This document shows, in pieces, positions 56,401 through 64,000 of a stretch of 64,000 nucleotides of DNA. Position numbers and translations under genes: made by a program. The notes under the pieces are model-generated. The model saw nothing but the letters and a program-made list of their open reading frames with translations, was not told the DNA's origin and ran no database searches. The stretch's first letter is position 1. Each line of letters opens with the position of its first letter. Source of the stretch: Pseudomonas taetrolens (lineage in GTDB: Bacteria; Pseudomonadota; Gammaproteobacteria; Pseudomonadales; Pseudomonadaceae). Where the stretch lies: NCBI RefSeq assembly GCF_900475285.1, contig NZ_LS483370.1, forward strand, positions 1,688,001-1,752,000, written 5' to 3'.

Positions 56401-59400
56401 TGCCGGAATACATGGTGCCCGGGCACTGGATGGCGCTTGAGCGCTTGCCACTGTCACCCAACGGCAAGCTTGAGCGCAAGGCGTTGCCGCGCCCGGACCT
56501 GAGCGCGTCGCAACATGCGTATGTGGCCCCCGGCAACGCACTGGAACAGCGCCTGGCGCAGATCTGGCAAGCGGTGCTCGGCGTGCCGCAGTTGGGCATC
56601 GATGACAACTTCTTCGCCCTGGGCGGTGATTCGATCATCTCGATTCAGGTGGTCAGCCGCGCCCGACAGGCCGGGATTTCGTTCAGCCCGCGCGACCTGT
56701 TCCAACACCAAACCATTCGCAGCCTGGCCCGGGTCGCCGAGCTGAGCCAGCAGAGCCTGGTCGAGCAAGGCCCGGCCACTGGCGCTGTTGCCCTGGCGCC
56801 GGTGCAGCACTGGTTTTTCGAGCAGGCCATGCCGGTGCGTCAGCACTGGAACCAATCGCTGCTGTTGCAACCCCGCCAGGCCGTGGAGGCCGGAGAGCTG
56901 GAGCAAGCACTGATCAAATTGCTGAGCCAGCATGATGCCTTGCGTCTGCGCTTTGAGCCGCGTGACGGCGGTTGGCAGCAAGCCTATGCCGAGGTGTCGG
57001 CAAGCAGCGTGCTGTGGCATCGGCAGGCGGCTTCGACCGACGAACTGCATGGGCTCTGTGAACAGGCCCAGCGCAGCCTGGATCTGCAAAACGGGCCGTT
57101 GCTGCGTGCGCTGCTGGTCGACTTGCCTGACCACAGCCAGCGCTTGTTGCTGGTGGTTCACCACCTGGCGGTGGACGGTGTGTCATGGCGGGTCCTGCTG
57201 GAAGACTTGCAACAGTTTTACACCCGGCCCGATCAGGCGCCCCAGGCCAAAACCAGCGCTTATCAGGCCTGGACCGCCCGCTTGCCGGAGGCTGCGCTGG
57301 CGCGTGTCGAGCAGCTAAGCCAATGGCAGGCGCAACTGGCCGGCGCCCGCAGCGACTTGCCGTGTGAGCACAGCGACGCGGCGCTGGACAACCGGCACGC
57401 GCGCAAGCTGGAACTGAAACTGGATGCCGAGCTGACCCGGCAATTGCTGCAAGTGGCCCCCGCGGCCTACCGCACCCAGGTCAATGACCTGCTGCTGACG
57501 GCGTTGGCGCGGGTGATGTGCCGCTGGAGCGGGCACGCCAGCACATTGATTCAACTGGAAGGTCATGGCCGTGAACAGCTGTTCGACGACATTGATCTGT
57601 CGCGCAGCGTGGGCTGGTTCACCAGCCTGTTCCCGGTGCAGTTGACTCCGCACAGCGAGCTGGGCGCCTCGATCAAATCGATCAAGGAGCAGCTGCGCAG
57701 CGTACCGGAAAAAGGCGTGGGCTACGGCCTGCTGCGTTATCTGGCGGGCGAGGCGGTGGGCGCGCAACTGGCCGCGCTGGCCACACCGCGGATCACCTTC
57801 AACTACCTCGGCCAGTTCGACCGTCAGTTCGACGAACAGGCGCTGTTCGCCCCGGCGACCGAACGTGCAGGTGCGGCTCAGGACGAAAACGCCCCCATGG
57901 CCAACTGGCTGAGCATCGAAGGTCAGGTATATGGCGGCGAGCTGAGCCTGCAATGGACCTACAGCCATGGGATGTTTGAGGACGCCACCGTGCAGGCGCT
58001 GGTGGACGATTACCGCGACGAATTGACCGGCCTTGTTGCGCACTGCGCCAGTGCCGGGCAAGGCGGCATGACCCCGTCCGATTTCCCGCTGGCGAACTTG
58101 ACTCAGGCTCAACTGGACAACCTCAACGTGCCGGCCAGCGCCATTGAAGACATCTACCCGCTGTCGCCGATGCAGCAAGGCTTGTTGGTGCACACCTTGC
58201 TTGAGCCGGGCTCGGGCATTTACTTCATGCAAGACCGCTACATCATCGACAGTGAGATCGACCTGCCGCGCTTTACCGCCGCCTGGCATGCCGTGGTGCA
58301 ACGGCACGATGCGCTGCGGGCTTCGTTCAGCCTCGACGACGAAGGCCAGATGCTGCAAATCATCCACCGCGATGCTGCACCCCAGGTGCAGTTACACGAC
58401 TGGAGCGAGCGCCCCCAGGCCGAGCACGAAGCCGCCGTGCAAGCGCTGCTGGCCGAAGATCGGGCCCGGGGCTTTGATTTGCTCAACACGCCGCCGTTCA
58501 GCCTGCGCCTGATTCGCCGCAGCGCCGGGCATTACTGGTTCATCCTCAGCAACCACCACATCCTGATCGATGCCTGGTGCCGCTCGCTGTTGCTGCAAGA
58601 CTTTTTTGCCCTGTACAGCGGCCAGCGCAGCCTGCCACCGGCGGCGCGTTATCGCGATTTTATCCAGTGGTTGCAGATGCAAGGTGAGCGCGAAGCACTG
58701 GAGGCCTGGACGGCCGAGCTGGCCGGGTTCGAGCAACCGACACCGCTGCCGTTCGACCGAGCCGTACGCCGCCAGGGCGGGTTTTCGCAGATCGGTGATT
58801 GCTATGTCGATCTGGAGGTGGCGCAGGGTCGTGCCTTGCGCGAACTGGCCCAGCGTTACCAGCTGACGGTCAACACCTTGACCCAGGCGGCCTGGGCGCT
58901 GGTGTTGCAACGTTACAGCGGCCTCGACGAAGTGTTGTTCGGGGTGACGGTGGCCGGGCGTCCGGTCAACCGCCCGGAAATGCAGGACACGGTGGGGCTG
59001 TTCATCAACAGCATCCCGCTGCGCATGCACTTGCCCCGTGCCGGTCAGCACATCAGCGTGCGTGCATGGCTGCAAGGCCTGTTCGAGCACAACCTGGCGT
59101 TGCGTGAATATGAGCATTTGCCGCTGTTGAAGATCCAGGCCTGCAGCGCACTGGAAAAAGGCCAGTCGATTTTCGACAGCCTGTTTGTCTACGAAAACGC
59201 TCCGGTGGAAAGCGCGGTGGTCACGGGGGCCGAGCAGATCAGCGCCAAATCCGACAGCGCCCGGACCCACACCAACTACCCGATGACAGTGGTGGTGTAC
59301 CCCGGCGATGCGCTGGGCCTGCATTTATCTTACGACCAGCGCTTTTTTGATGACGCCACGGCCGAGCGCCTGCTGGCGGACTTCAAGCGCCTGTTGCTGG

Positions 59401-62400
59401 CAATTGAGCAACATGCCGACGGTCATTTCGCCGACTTGCCGGTGGTGGCCGAGGCCGAGCGCGGGCACCTGTTGCAAGCGGGCAATCAGACCGCCCGCGA
59501 CTACCCGCTGAACCAAGGTTATGTGCGTCTGTTTGAAGCGCAATTGGCTGCGCATCCCGAGCAGATTGTCGCCACCTGCCTGGACCGGCACTGGACCTAT
59601 CGCGACCTCGATACCCGGGCCAACCGCCTCGGTCACGGCCTGCGTGCGGCGGGTGTCGGTATCGACCAGCCGGTGGCCTTGCTTGCCGAGCGCAGCCTGG
59701 AACTGCTGGGCATGATGCTTGGCAGCTTCAAGGCCGGTGCCGCTTACCTGCCGCTGGACCCGCAACTGCCGGCGCAACGCTTGCTGGATCTGCTGCAATT
59801 GGGCCAGGTTCCGGCCTTGGTGACCAGCGCCGCCTGCCGTGATCAGGCCCGTGATTTGCTGGCGCTGCTTGACCCTGAGCAACGACCCGCGCTGTTGATC
59901 TGGGAGGACGTGCAGGCGGGCGGTTATTCCAGCGAGCCGCCGGGGATCTATACCGGCCCGAATAACCTGGCGTATGTGATCTTCACTTCAGGTTCAACCG
60001 GCACGCCGAAAGGGGTGATGGTCGAGCAGGCCGGGATGCTCAATAACCAACTGAGCAAGCAACCGTACCTCAGCCTCGACGGCCGCGATGGAGTGGCGCA
60101 AACCGCGTCGCAGAGTTTTGACATTTCGGTGTGGCAGTTCCTCGCCGCGCCGCTGTTCGGGGCCCGGGTCGACATCGTGCCCAACGCCATCGCCCATGAC
60201 CCGGCGGCCTTGCTGGCACACGTGGCGACGCGTGGGATCAGCGTGCTAGAAAGCGTGCCGTCCATGGTTCAAAGCCTGCTCGAAGAACCCCGGGTTTCAC
60301 TGGCCGGCCTGCGCTGGATGCTGCCGACCGGCGAGGCGATGCCGCCCGAACTGGCCCGCCGCTGGTTGCAATGTTATCCGCAGACCGGCCTGGTCAATGC
60401 CTACGGCCCGGCGGAATGCTCGGACGATGTGGCGCTGTTCCGGGTGGATGCGGCCTCGGCTGAAGGCGCGTATTTACCGATTGGCCTGGCCACCGACAAC
60501 AACCGCCTGTACGTGCTGGATGCGGGCTTGCAGCCCGTGCCGGCCGGGGTGGTGGGTGAGCTGTATGTGGCGGGCACCGGGGTCGGCCGTGGCTACTTCG
60601 GCGACCCGCTGCGCAGCGCGGCGGCGTTTTTGCCCAACCCTTATGCCGTGCAGGCAGGCGAGCGCCTGTACCGCACCGGTGACCTGGCACGGAGACGCGC
60701 CGACGGGCAGCTGGAATATGTCGGCCGCATCGATCAGCAAGTAAAAGTGCGCGGTTTTCGCATCGAACTGGGGGAAATCGAATCCCGTCTGCGCCAGCTT
60801 GCTGGCGTGCGTGAAGCCGCGGTGGTGGTGCAGGACGGCCCGACCGGCAAGGCGCTGGTGGCCTTCGTAGTGCCTGCCGATGAGGCGCTGGACTGGGCCG
60901 GATTGCGTGAGCAGCTCAAGGCCGGGCTCAAGGCGCAACTGCCGGAATACATGGTGCCGCAGCAATGGCAGCGGCTCGACCAGCTGCCGCTGAATGCCAA
61001 CGGCAAGGTCGACCGCAAGTCGCTGCCCCAGGCCCACGCGGCGGACTGGCAGCGCGACGTGGTCGCGCCCCGCGCCGGGATCGAAAGCCGTATCGCGGCG
61101 ATCTGGCAGGAGGTGCTCAAGCTGGACGCGGTGGGCCGTGACGACAACTTCTTCGAGCTGGGCGGGCATTCGCTGCTGGTGGCGCAAGTGGTGTCCCGCG
61201 TGCGCCAGCAACTGAATATCGAACTGCCCCTGAGCAGCCTGTTTGAAGCCAGCGTGCTCAGCGCGTTTGCCGCGCGTTGCGAGGCTCGGCCGAACAGCGT
61301 CAACCCGCCGGCCTTGCGCCCGCAGGCCATGGATCAGCCTCTGCGGTTGTCCTATGCCCAGCAGCGCCAATGGATTCTCTGGCAGCTGGACCCACACAGC
61401 GCCGCGTACAACATTCCGGCCGCCTTGCGCCTCAAGGGCGCGCTCGACCGTGACGCATTGTTGCGCAGCTTCACTGACTTGCAAGCGCGCCACGCCACCT
61501 TGCGCACCACGTTCAGCCAGGATGGCCAACAGGCGCGTGCGGTGCAGCACGCGAGTCTGCCGCTGGCCTTGCGCGAGCTGTCCTTGAACGCCCCCACCGC
61601 CGCTGAGATTGACGCCCGGGTGGCCCACGAAATGGCCCAGCCGTTTGACCTGCGCAACGGCCCACTGCTGCGGGTGCTGCTGCTTGACGTCGGCCCCGAT
61701 GAGCATGTGCTGGTGCTGACCGTGCACCATATCGCCGCCGATGGCTGGTCGATGCAGGTCATGGTCGATGAATTCAGCGCCCTGTACGCGGCCCATGTCC
61801 AGGGTCAGCCTGCGCGGCTGCCGGCCTTGGCGGTGAGCTACGCCGATTACGCCGCGTGGCAGCATGACTGGCTGCACGCCGGTGAAGGCGAACGTCAGCT
61901 GCAGGCCTGGCGCGAGAAGCTCGGATCGCAGCACTCGCCGCTGGAATTGCCCAGCGAACTGACTCGCCCGGCAACGCGCAGCGAGCAGGGGACACGCCTC
62001 GAACTGAGCATCGACCGGGAGCTGGTCACCGGGTTGCGGCAGTTGGCGCAACAGCACAACGTCACGCTGTTCATGTTGCTGCTGGCCAGTTTCCAGACCC
62101 TGCTGCATCGCTACAGCGGCCAGTCGGCGATCCCTGTCGGCGTGCCGAATGCCGGACGCGGACGGATCGAAACCGAAGGCCTGATCGGCTTCTTCATCAA
62201 CACCCAGGTGCTGCGTGCCGACATCGATGGCCAGCAGTCTTTCGCCAGCCTGCTGCAACAGGTCAAGGCCACCGCGCTGTGGGCACAAGCGCATCAGGAT
62301 CTGCCCTTCGAGCAACTGGTCGAGGCCCTGCACCCCGAGCGCAGCCTGAGCCATAGTCCGTTATTTCAGGTGCTGTTCAACCACCAGCGGGCGATAGGTG

Positions 62401-64000
62401 AAAGCGTTGAACGCAGCTTGCCGGGCCTGCGTGTCGAGCGTATGGACTGGCAGCCATCCACGGCCCAGTTCGACCTGGCGCTGGATACCGAAGAGCAGGG
62501 CGAGCACCTGCATGCCAGCCTGACCTACGCCAGCGAGGTGTATGACGCCGCCACGATTCAGCGTCTGGCGGGGCATTGGCTGAGCCTGCTGCGCGCCGTG
62601 GTGCGTGAGCCGCAACAGCGGATTGCCGGGTTGCCGTTGCTGGAGGCCGATGAGCAACAGGCGCTGATCCGCCAGTGGAACCCGCAGATCCCGCCGCTGG
62701 CTGAAGCGTCGCCGCTTAATCTGCATCAGTTGTTTGAAGCGCAGGCCGCCCTGCAACCGCAGGCCATCGCCCTGAGTTGTGCCGAGGAGACGCTGAGTTA
62801 CGCAGCGCTCAATGCCCGGACCAACCGCTTGGCCTACAAGCTGCGCGAGTTGGGGGTGGGCCCGGAAGTACGGGTCGGGATTGCCACTGAGCGGTCGATT
62901 GCGCTGGTGGTCGGGGTGCTGGCGATTCTCAAGGCCGGGGGGGCCTATGTGCCGCTGGACCCGCAGTCACCGACCGAGCGCCTGAGCTACCTGATCGAAG
63001 ACAGTGGCATTCACCTGTTGCTGACCCAGGCGCACCTGCTGGAAGCCCTGCCGCCACGGGTCGGGGTGCAGACGCTGTGCCTTGAGCATCTGGCGCTGGA
63101 CGGCTTCAGCGAGCAGAACCCGGAGAACCTCACCCGGCCCGAAAACCTGGCCTATGTGATTTATACCTCGGGTTCGACCGGGCGGCCCAAGGGCGCCCTG
63201 TTGAGTCTGGGTAACGTCACCCGTTTGCTCAGCGCCACGGCGCAAGACTTTGGCTTCGGCCCGGCAGACGTCTGGACCCTGTTCCACTCCTTTGCCTTCG
63301 ACTTTTCGGTGTGGGAGCTGTTCGGTGCGCTGTGCACGGGCGGGCGCCTGGTTATCGTGCCGTATTACACCAGCCGTGAGCCGCAGGCGTTCCATCAATT
63401 GTTGTGCGATGAGCAGGTCACGGTGCTCAACCAGACCCCCACTGCGTTCCGCCAACTGCTGCCGGTTGTCTGCAACAGCCCGCAACCGCTGGCGCTGCGC
63501 TGGGTGATCTTCGGTGGCGAGGCGCTGGAGGTGTCGAGCCTGCGCCCGTGGTACGAACGCTTTGGCGAACACCCAACGACCCTGGTCAACATGTACGGCA
63601 TCACTGAGACCACGGTTCACGTGACGTACCGTGCGCTGAGCCCGGCGGACCTCGACGCCGCGGCCCAAAGCCCCATGGGGCGGCCGATCAGCGACCTCAA
63701 GTGGTACTTGCTCGACAGCCAGTTGCAAGCGGTTGCGCCGGGCTGTGCGGGCGAGCTGTACATCGCCGGGGCCGGCCTGGCTCGCGGTTATCACGCTCGC
63801 CCCGGACTCAGTGCCGAGCGCTTTGTGCCCAACCCGTTTGCGCCCGGGGAGCGGCTGTACCGCAGCGGCGATCTGGCCCGTCAGCGGGCGGACGGCATGA
63901 TCGATTACCTGGGGCGTATCGACCAGCAAGTGAAAATCCGCGGCTTGCGCATCGAACTGGGGGAAATCGAGGCCTGCCTCAAGCAGCAGGCCGGTGTCGC
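53484..64000 (+). CDS. pvdI: Pyoverdine peptide-chain NRPS, PvdI-like (3' end outside the window)
   Basis: At least 3505 codons are open from ATG 53484 ([20 protein letters not shown], the usual pvdI start). Domain order is C (HHIVSDGW from 182), A, carrier (LGGDS, S1050), E ([10 protein letters not shown] near 1226, NYLGQFD), C (HHILIDAW from 1691), A, carrier (S2563), C (HHIAADGW from 2748), A, cut off after the A8-type motif [13 protein letters not shown]. The specificity residues that I read are DVWHVSLID (Ser), DIWELTADD (same as the Dab module of PvdL) and DFWNIGMVH (Thr). With the E domain, the product would be D-Ser-L-Dab-L-Thr attached after the chromophore precursor. It needs PvdL upstream and further modules downstream, and phosphopantetheine on each carrier serine. 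The symbol follows position and N terminus; true naming depends on the rest. Confidence 0.93.
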   Translation, partial: MNAEKSLKLARRFIELPLEKRRLFLDGLRAEGIDFSQFPIPAQVPAEDRQALSYAQRRMWFLWQLDPDSGAYNLPGAVRLSGVLDIAALEQAFASLVARHETLRTVFRQNADDSLEQVALSAPLEVQHLDFSLLPSIEREQAVAAEAQRQSLQAFDLAHGPLLRVSLLRLAECEHVLLLTLHHIVSDGWSMNVLIDEFIRCYDAFERDQTPQLAELPIQYSDYALWQRRWLEAGEQARQLEYWQARLGDEHPIMTLPADYPRPAMPSYRGTRHEFALDPALVDQLRGLAQRHNVTLFMLLLGAFNILLHRYSGQDDLRVGVPIANRNRREVEGLIGFFVNTQVLRTQLNARTSVAELLSAVKEAALGAQAHQDLPFEQLVDALKLERNLSHNPLFQVMYNHQPQVADIEAVQTASGLELGLIEWQGRTTQFDLSLDTYEKAGRLYAALTYANDLFDATTITRMARHWSNLLRALVDNPERRVGELPMLDAAELQTQVHDWNRTGADYPTRHCLQHLLQAQVERTPQATALVFGEQSLSYAQLNARANQLAHGLREQGVGPDVLVGIAVERSVEMVVGLLAILKAGGAYVPLDPHYPQERLAYMIQDSRIGLLLTQHEWLATLPVAGIKTVCLDQDADWLDAYSVDNPQVAQDPQHLAYVIYTSGSTGRPKGAGNTHAALVNRLCWMQQAYALGADDAVLQKTPFSFDVSVWEFFWPLMTGARLVVAQPGEHQEPLRLIETIVRHHITTLHFVPSMLQAFIHETAVERCRSLRRIVCSGEALPVDAQQHVFAKLPDTELYNLYGPTEAAIDVTHWTCVEEGAAGVPIGQPIANLRTLVLDADLAPVAQGVAGELYLGGAGLARSYHRRPGLTGERFVPCPFNPGQRLYRTGDRVRQRVDGVLEYLGRLDHQVKLRGLRIELGEIEARLAEHPSVREAVVLVHEGKQLVAYVVLEEPSEAGEWQAALISHLQRGLPEYMVPGHWMALERLPLSPNGKLERKALPRPDLSASQHAYVAPGNALEQRLAQIWQAVLGVPQLGIDDNFFALGGDSIISIQVVSRARQAGISFSPRDLFQHQTIRSLARVAELSQQSLVEQGPATGAVALAPVQHWFFEQAMPVRQHWNQSLLLQPRQAVEAGELEQALIKLLSQHDALRLRFEPRDGGWQQAYAEVSASSVLWHRQAASTDELHGLCEQAQRSLDLQNGPLLRALLVDLPDHSQRLLLVVHHLAVDGVSWRVLLEDLQQFYTRPDQAPQAKTSAYQAWTARLPEAALARVEQLSQWQAQLAGARSDLPCEHSDAALDNRHARKLELKLDAELTRQLLQVAPAAYRTQVNDLLLTALARVMCRWSGHASTLIQLEGHGREQLFDDIDLSRSVGWFTSLFPVQLTPHSELGASIKSIKEQLRSVPEKGVGYGLLRYLAGEAVGAQLAALATPRITFNYLGQFDRQFDEQALFAPATERAGAAQDENAPMANWLSIEGQVYGGELSLQWTYSHGMFEDATVQALVDDYRDELTGLVAHCASAGQGGMTPSDFPLANLTQAQLDNLNVPASAIEDIYPLSPMQQGLLVHTLLEPGSGIYFMQDRYIIDSEIDLPRFTAAWHAVVQRHDALRASFSLDDEGQMLQIIHRDAAPQVQLHDWSERPQAEHEAAVQALLAEDRARGFDLLNTPPFSLRLIRRSAGHYWFILSNHHILIDAWCRSLLLQDFFALYSGQRSLPPAARYRDFIQWLQMQGEREALEAWTAELAGFEQPTPLPFDRAVRRQGGFSQIGDCYVDLEVAQGRALRELAQRYQLTVNTLTQAAWALVLQRYSGLDEVLFGVTVAGRPVNRPEMQDTVGLFINSIPLRMHLPRAGQHISVRAWLQGLFEHNLALREYEHLPLLKIQACSALEKGQSIFDSLFVYENAPVESAVVTGAEQISAKSDSARTHTNYPMTVVVYPGDALGLHLSYDQRFFDDATAERLLADFKRLLLAIEQHADGHFADLPVVAEAERGHLLQAGNQTARDYPLNQGYVRLFEAQLAAHPEQIVATCLDRHWTYRDLDTRANRLGHGLRAAGVGIDQPVALLAERSLELLGMMLGSFKAGAAYLPLDPQLPAQRLLDLLQLGQVPALVTSAACRDQARDLLALLDPEQRPALLIWEDVQAGGYSSEPPGIYTGPNNLAYVIFTSGSTGTPKGVMVEQAGMLNNQLSKQPYLSLDGRDGVAQTASQSFDISVWQFLAAPLFGARVDIVPNAIAHDPAALLAHVATRGISVLESVPSMVQSLLEEPRVSLAGLRWMLPTGEAMPPELARRWLQCYPQTGLVNAYGPAECSDDVALFRVDAASAEGAYLPIGLATDNNRLYVLDAGLQPVPAGVVGELYVAGTGVGRGYFGDPLRSAAAFLPNPYAVQAGERLYRTGDLARRRADGQLEYVGRIDQQVKVRGFRIELGEIESRLRQLAGVREAAVVVQDGPTGKALVAFVVPADEALDWAGLREQLKAGLKAQLPEYMVPQQWQRLDQLPLNANGKVDRKSLPQAHAADWQRDVVAPRAGIESRIAAIWQEVLKLDAVGRDDNFFELGGHSLLVAQVVSRVRQQLNIELPLSSLFEASVLSAFAARCEARPNSVNPPALRPQAMDQPLRLSYAQQRQWILWQLDPHSAAYNIPAALRLKGALDRDALLRSFTDLQARHATLRTTFSQDGQQARAVQHASLPLALRELSLNAPTAAEIDARVAHEMAQPFDLRNGPLLRVLLLDVGPDEHVLVLTVHHIAADGWSMQVMVDEFSALYAAHVQGQPARLPALAVSYADYAAWQHDWLHAGEGERQLQAWREKLGSQHSPLELPSELTRPATRSEQGTRLELSIDRELVTGLRQLAQQHNVTLFMLLLASFQTLLHRYSGQSAIPVGVPNAGRGRIETEGLIGFFINTQVLRADIDGQQSFASLLQQVKATALWAQAHQDLPFEQLVEALHPERSLSHSPLFQVLFNHQRAIGESVERSLPGLRVERMDWQPSTAQFDLALDTEEQGEHLHASLTYASEVYDAATIQRLAGHWLSLLRAVVREPQQRIAGLPLLEADEQQALIRQWNPQIPPLAEASPLNLHQLFEAQAALQPQAIALSCAEETLSYAALNARTNRLAYKLRELGVGPEVRVGIATERSIALVVGVLAILKAGGAYVPLDPQSPTERLSYLIEDSGIHLLLTQAHLLEALPPRVGVQTLCLEHLALDGFSEQNPENLTRPENLAYVIYTSGSTGRPKGALLSLGNVTRLLSATAQDFGFGPADVWTLFHSFAFDFSVWELFGALCTGGRLVIVPYYTSREPQAFHQLLCDEQVTVLNQTPTAFRQLLPVVCNSPQPLALRWVIFGGEALEVSSLRPWYERFGEHPTTLVNMYGITETTVHVTYRALSPADLDAAAQSPMGRPISDLKWYLLDSQLQAVAPGCAGELYIAGAGLARGYHARPGLSAERFVPNPFAPGERLYRSGDLARQRADGMIDYLGRIDQQVKIRGLRIELGEIEACLKQQAGV

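Overview
The window is a Pseudomonas chromosome segment, most like the P. fluorescens lineage. This rests on GC-rich codon use, a complete set of pyoverdine genes (pvdS, pvdG, pvdL, pvdH, an mbtH homologue, fpvG-F, the start of a peptide-chain NRPS), gene order shared with other pseudomonads (aer, acnA, rlmM, tusA) and Pseudomonas-type extragenic palindromes. All family calls come from reading translations; no search was run.

Layout. 1-10 kb is core: the 5' end of ccoN (cbb3 oxidase) divergent from an alpha/beta hydrolase with an Anr-type box between or inside them, then aer, acnA, rlmM, tusA, two tandem small membrane proteins of unknown function, and pdxB. 10-14 kb holds an ABC exporter, ppnP, a DEDDh exonuclease and a periplasmic solute-binding protein. 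14-30 kb is the first pyoverdine block: an IucB-like acetyltransferase, the sigma factor gene pvdS behind a Fur box, thioesterase pvdG and the 4335-residue pvdL. 30-36 kb is a thiol-redox operon (dsbD, tlpA-like, dsbG) divergent from a two-component system. 36-44.6 kb returns to pyoverdine: pvdH, an mbtH-like gene, a 148-bp tandem repeat array, and the eight-gene fpvGHJKCDEF iron-release and uptake operon. 44.7-52.2 kb is a type VI secretion effector cassette (vgrG, a Tle5b phospholipase D, three tandem Sel1-repeat immunity genes). 52.4-64 kb is a siderophore-interacting flavoprotein gene divergent from a pvdI-like NRPS that runs off the window.

How it fits together. Fur represses pvdS; PvdS recognises iron-starvation (IS) boxes of the form TAAAT-N16-CGT. 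I find seven candidates with exactly 16-nt spacers, upstream of the acetyltransferase, pvdG, pvdL, pvdH, mbtH, the flavoprotein gene and the pvdI-like gene. PvdH makes diaminobutyrate (Dab), PvdL builds acyl-L-Glu-D-Tyr-L-Dab, and the next NRPS is predicted to add D-Ser, Dab and Thr. FpvG-K reduce and release iron from ferripyoverdine in the periplasm; FpvC-F bind and import.

The most interesting points are the three immunity paralogues that are almost identical except for one block of about 45 codons; the use of upstream stop codons as the first bases of PvdS -35 elements; a 21-bp copy of the vgrG translation-start region upstream of two unknown membrane proteins; and the tandem array of palindromic elements.
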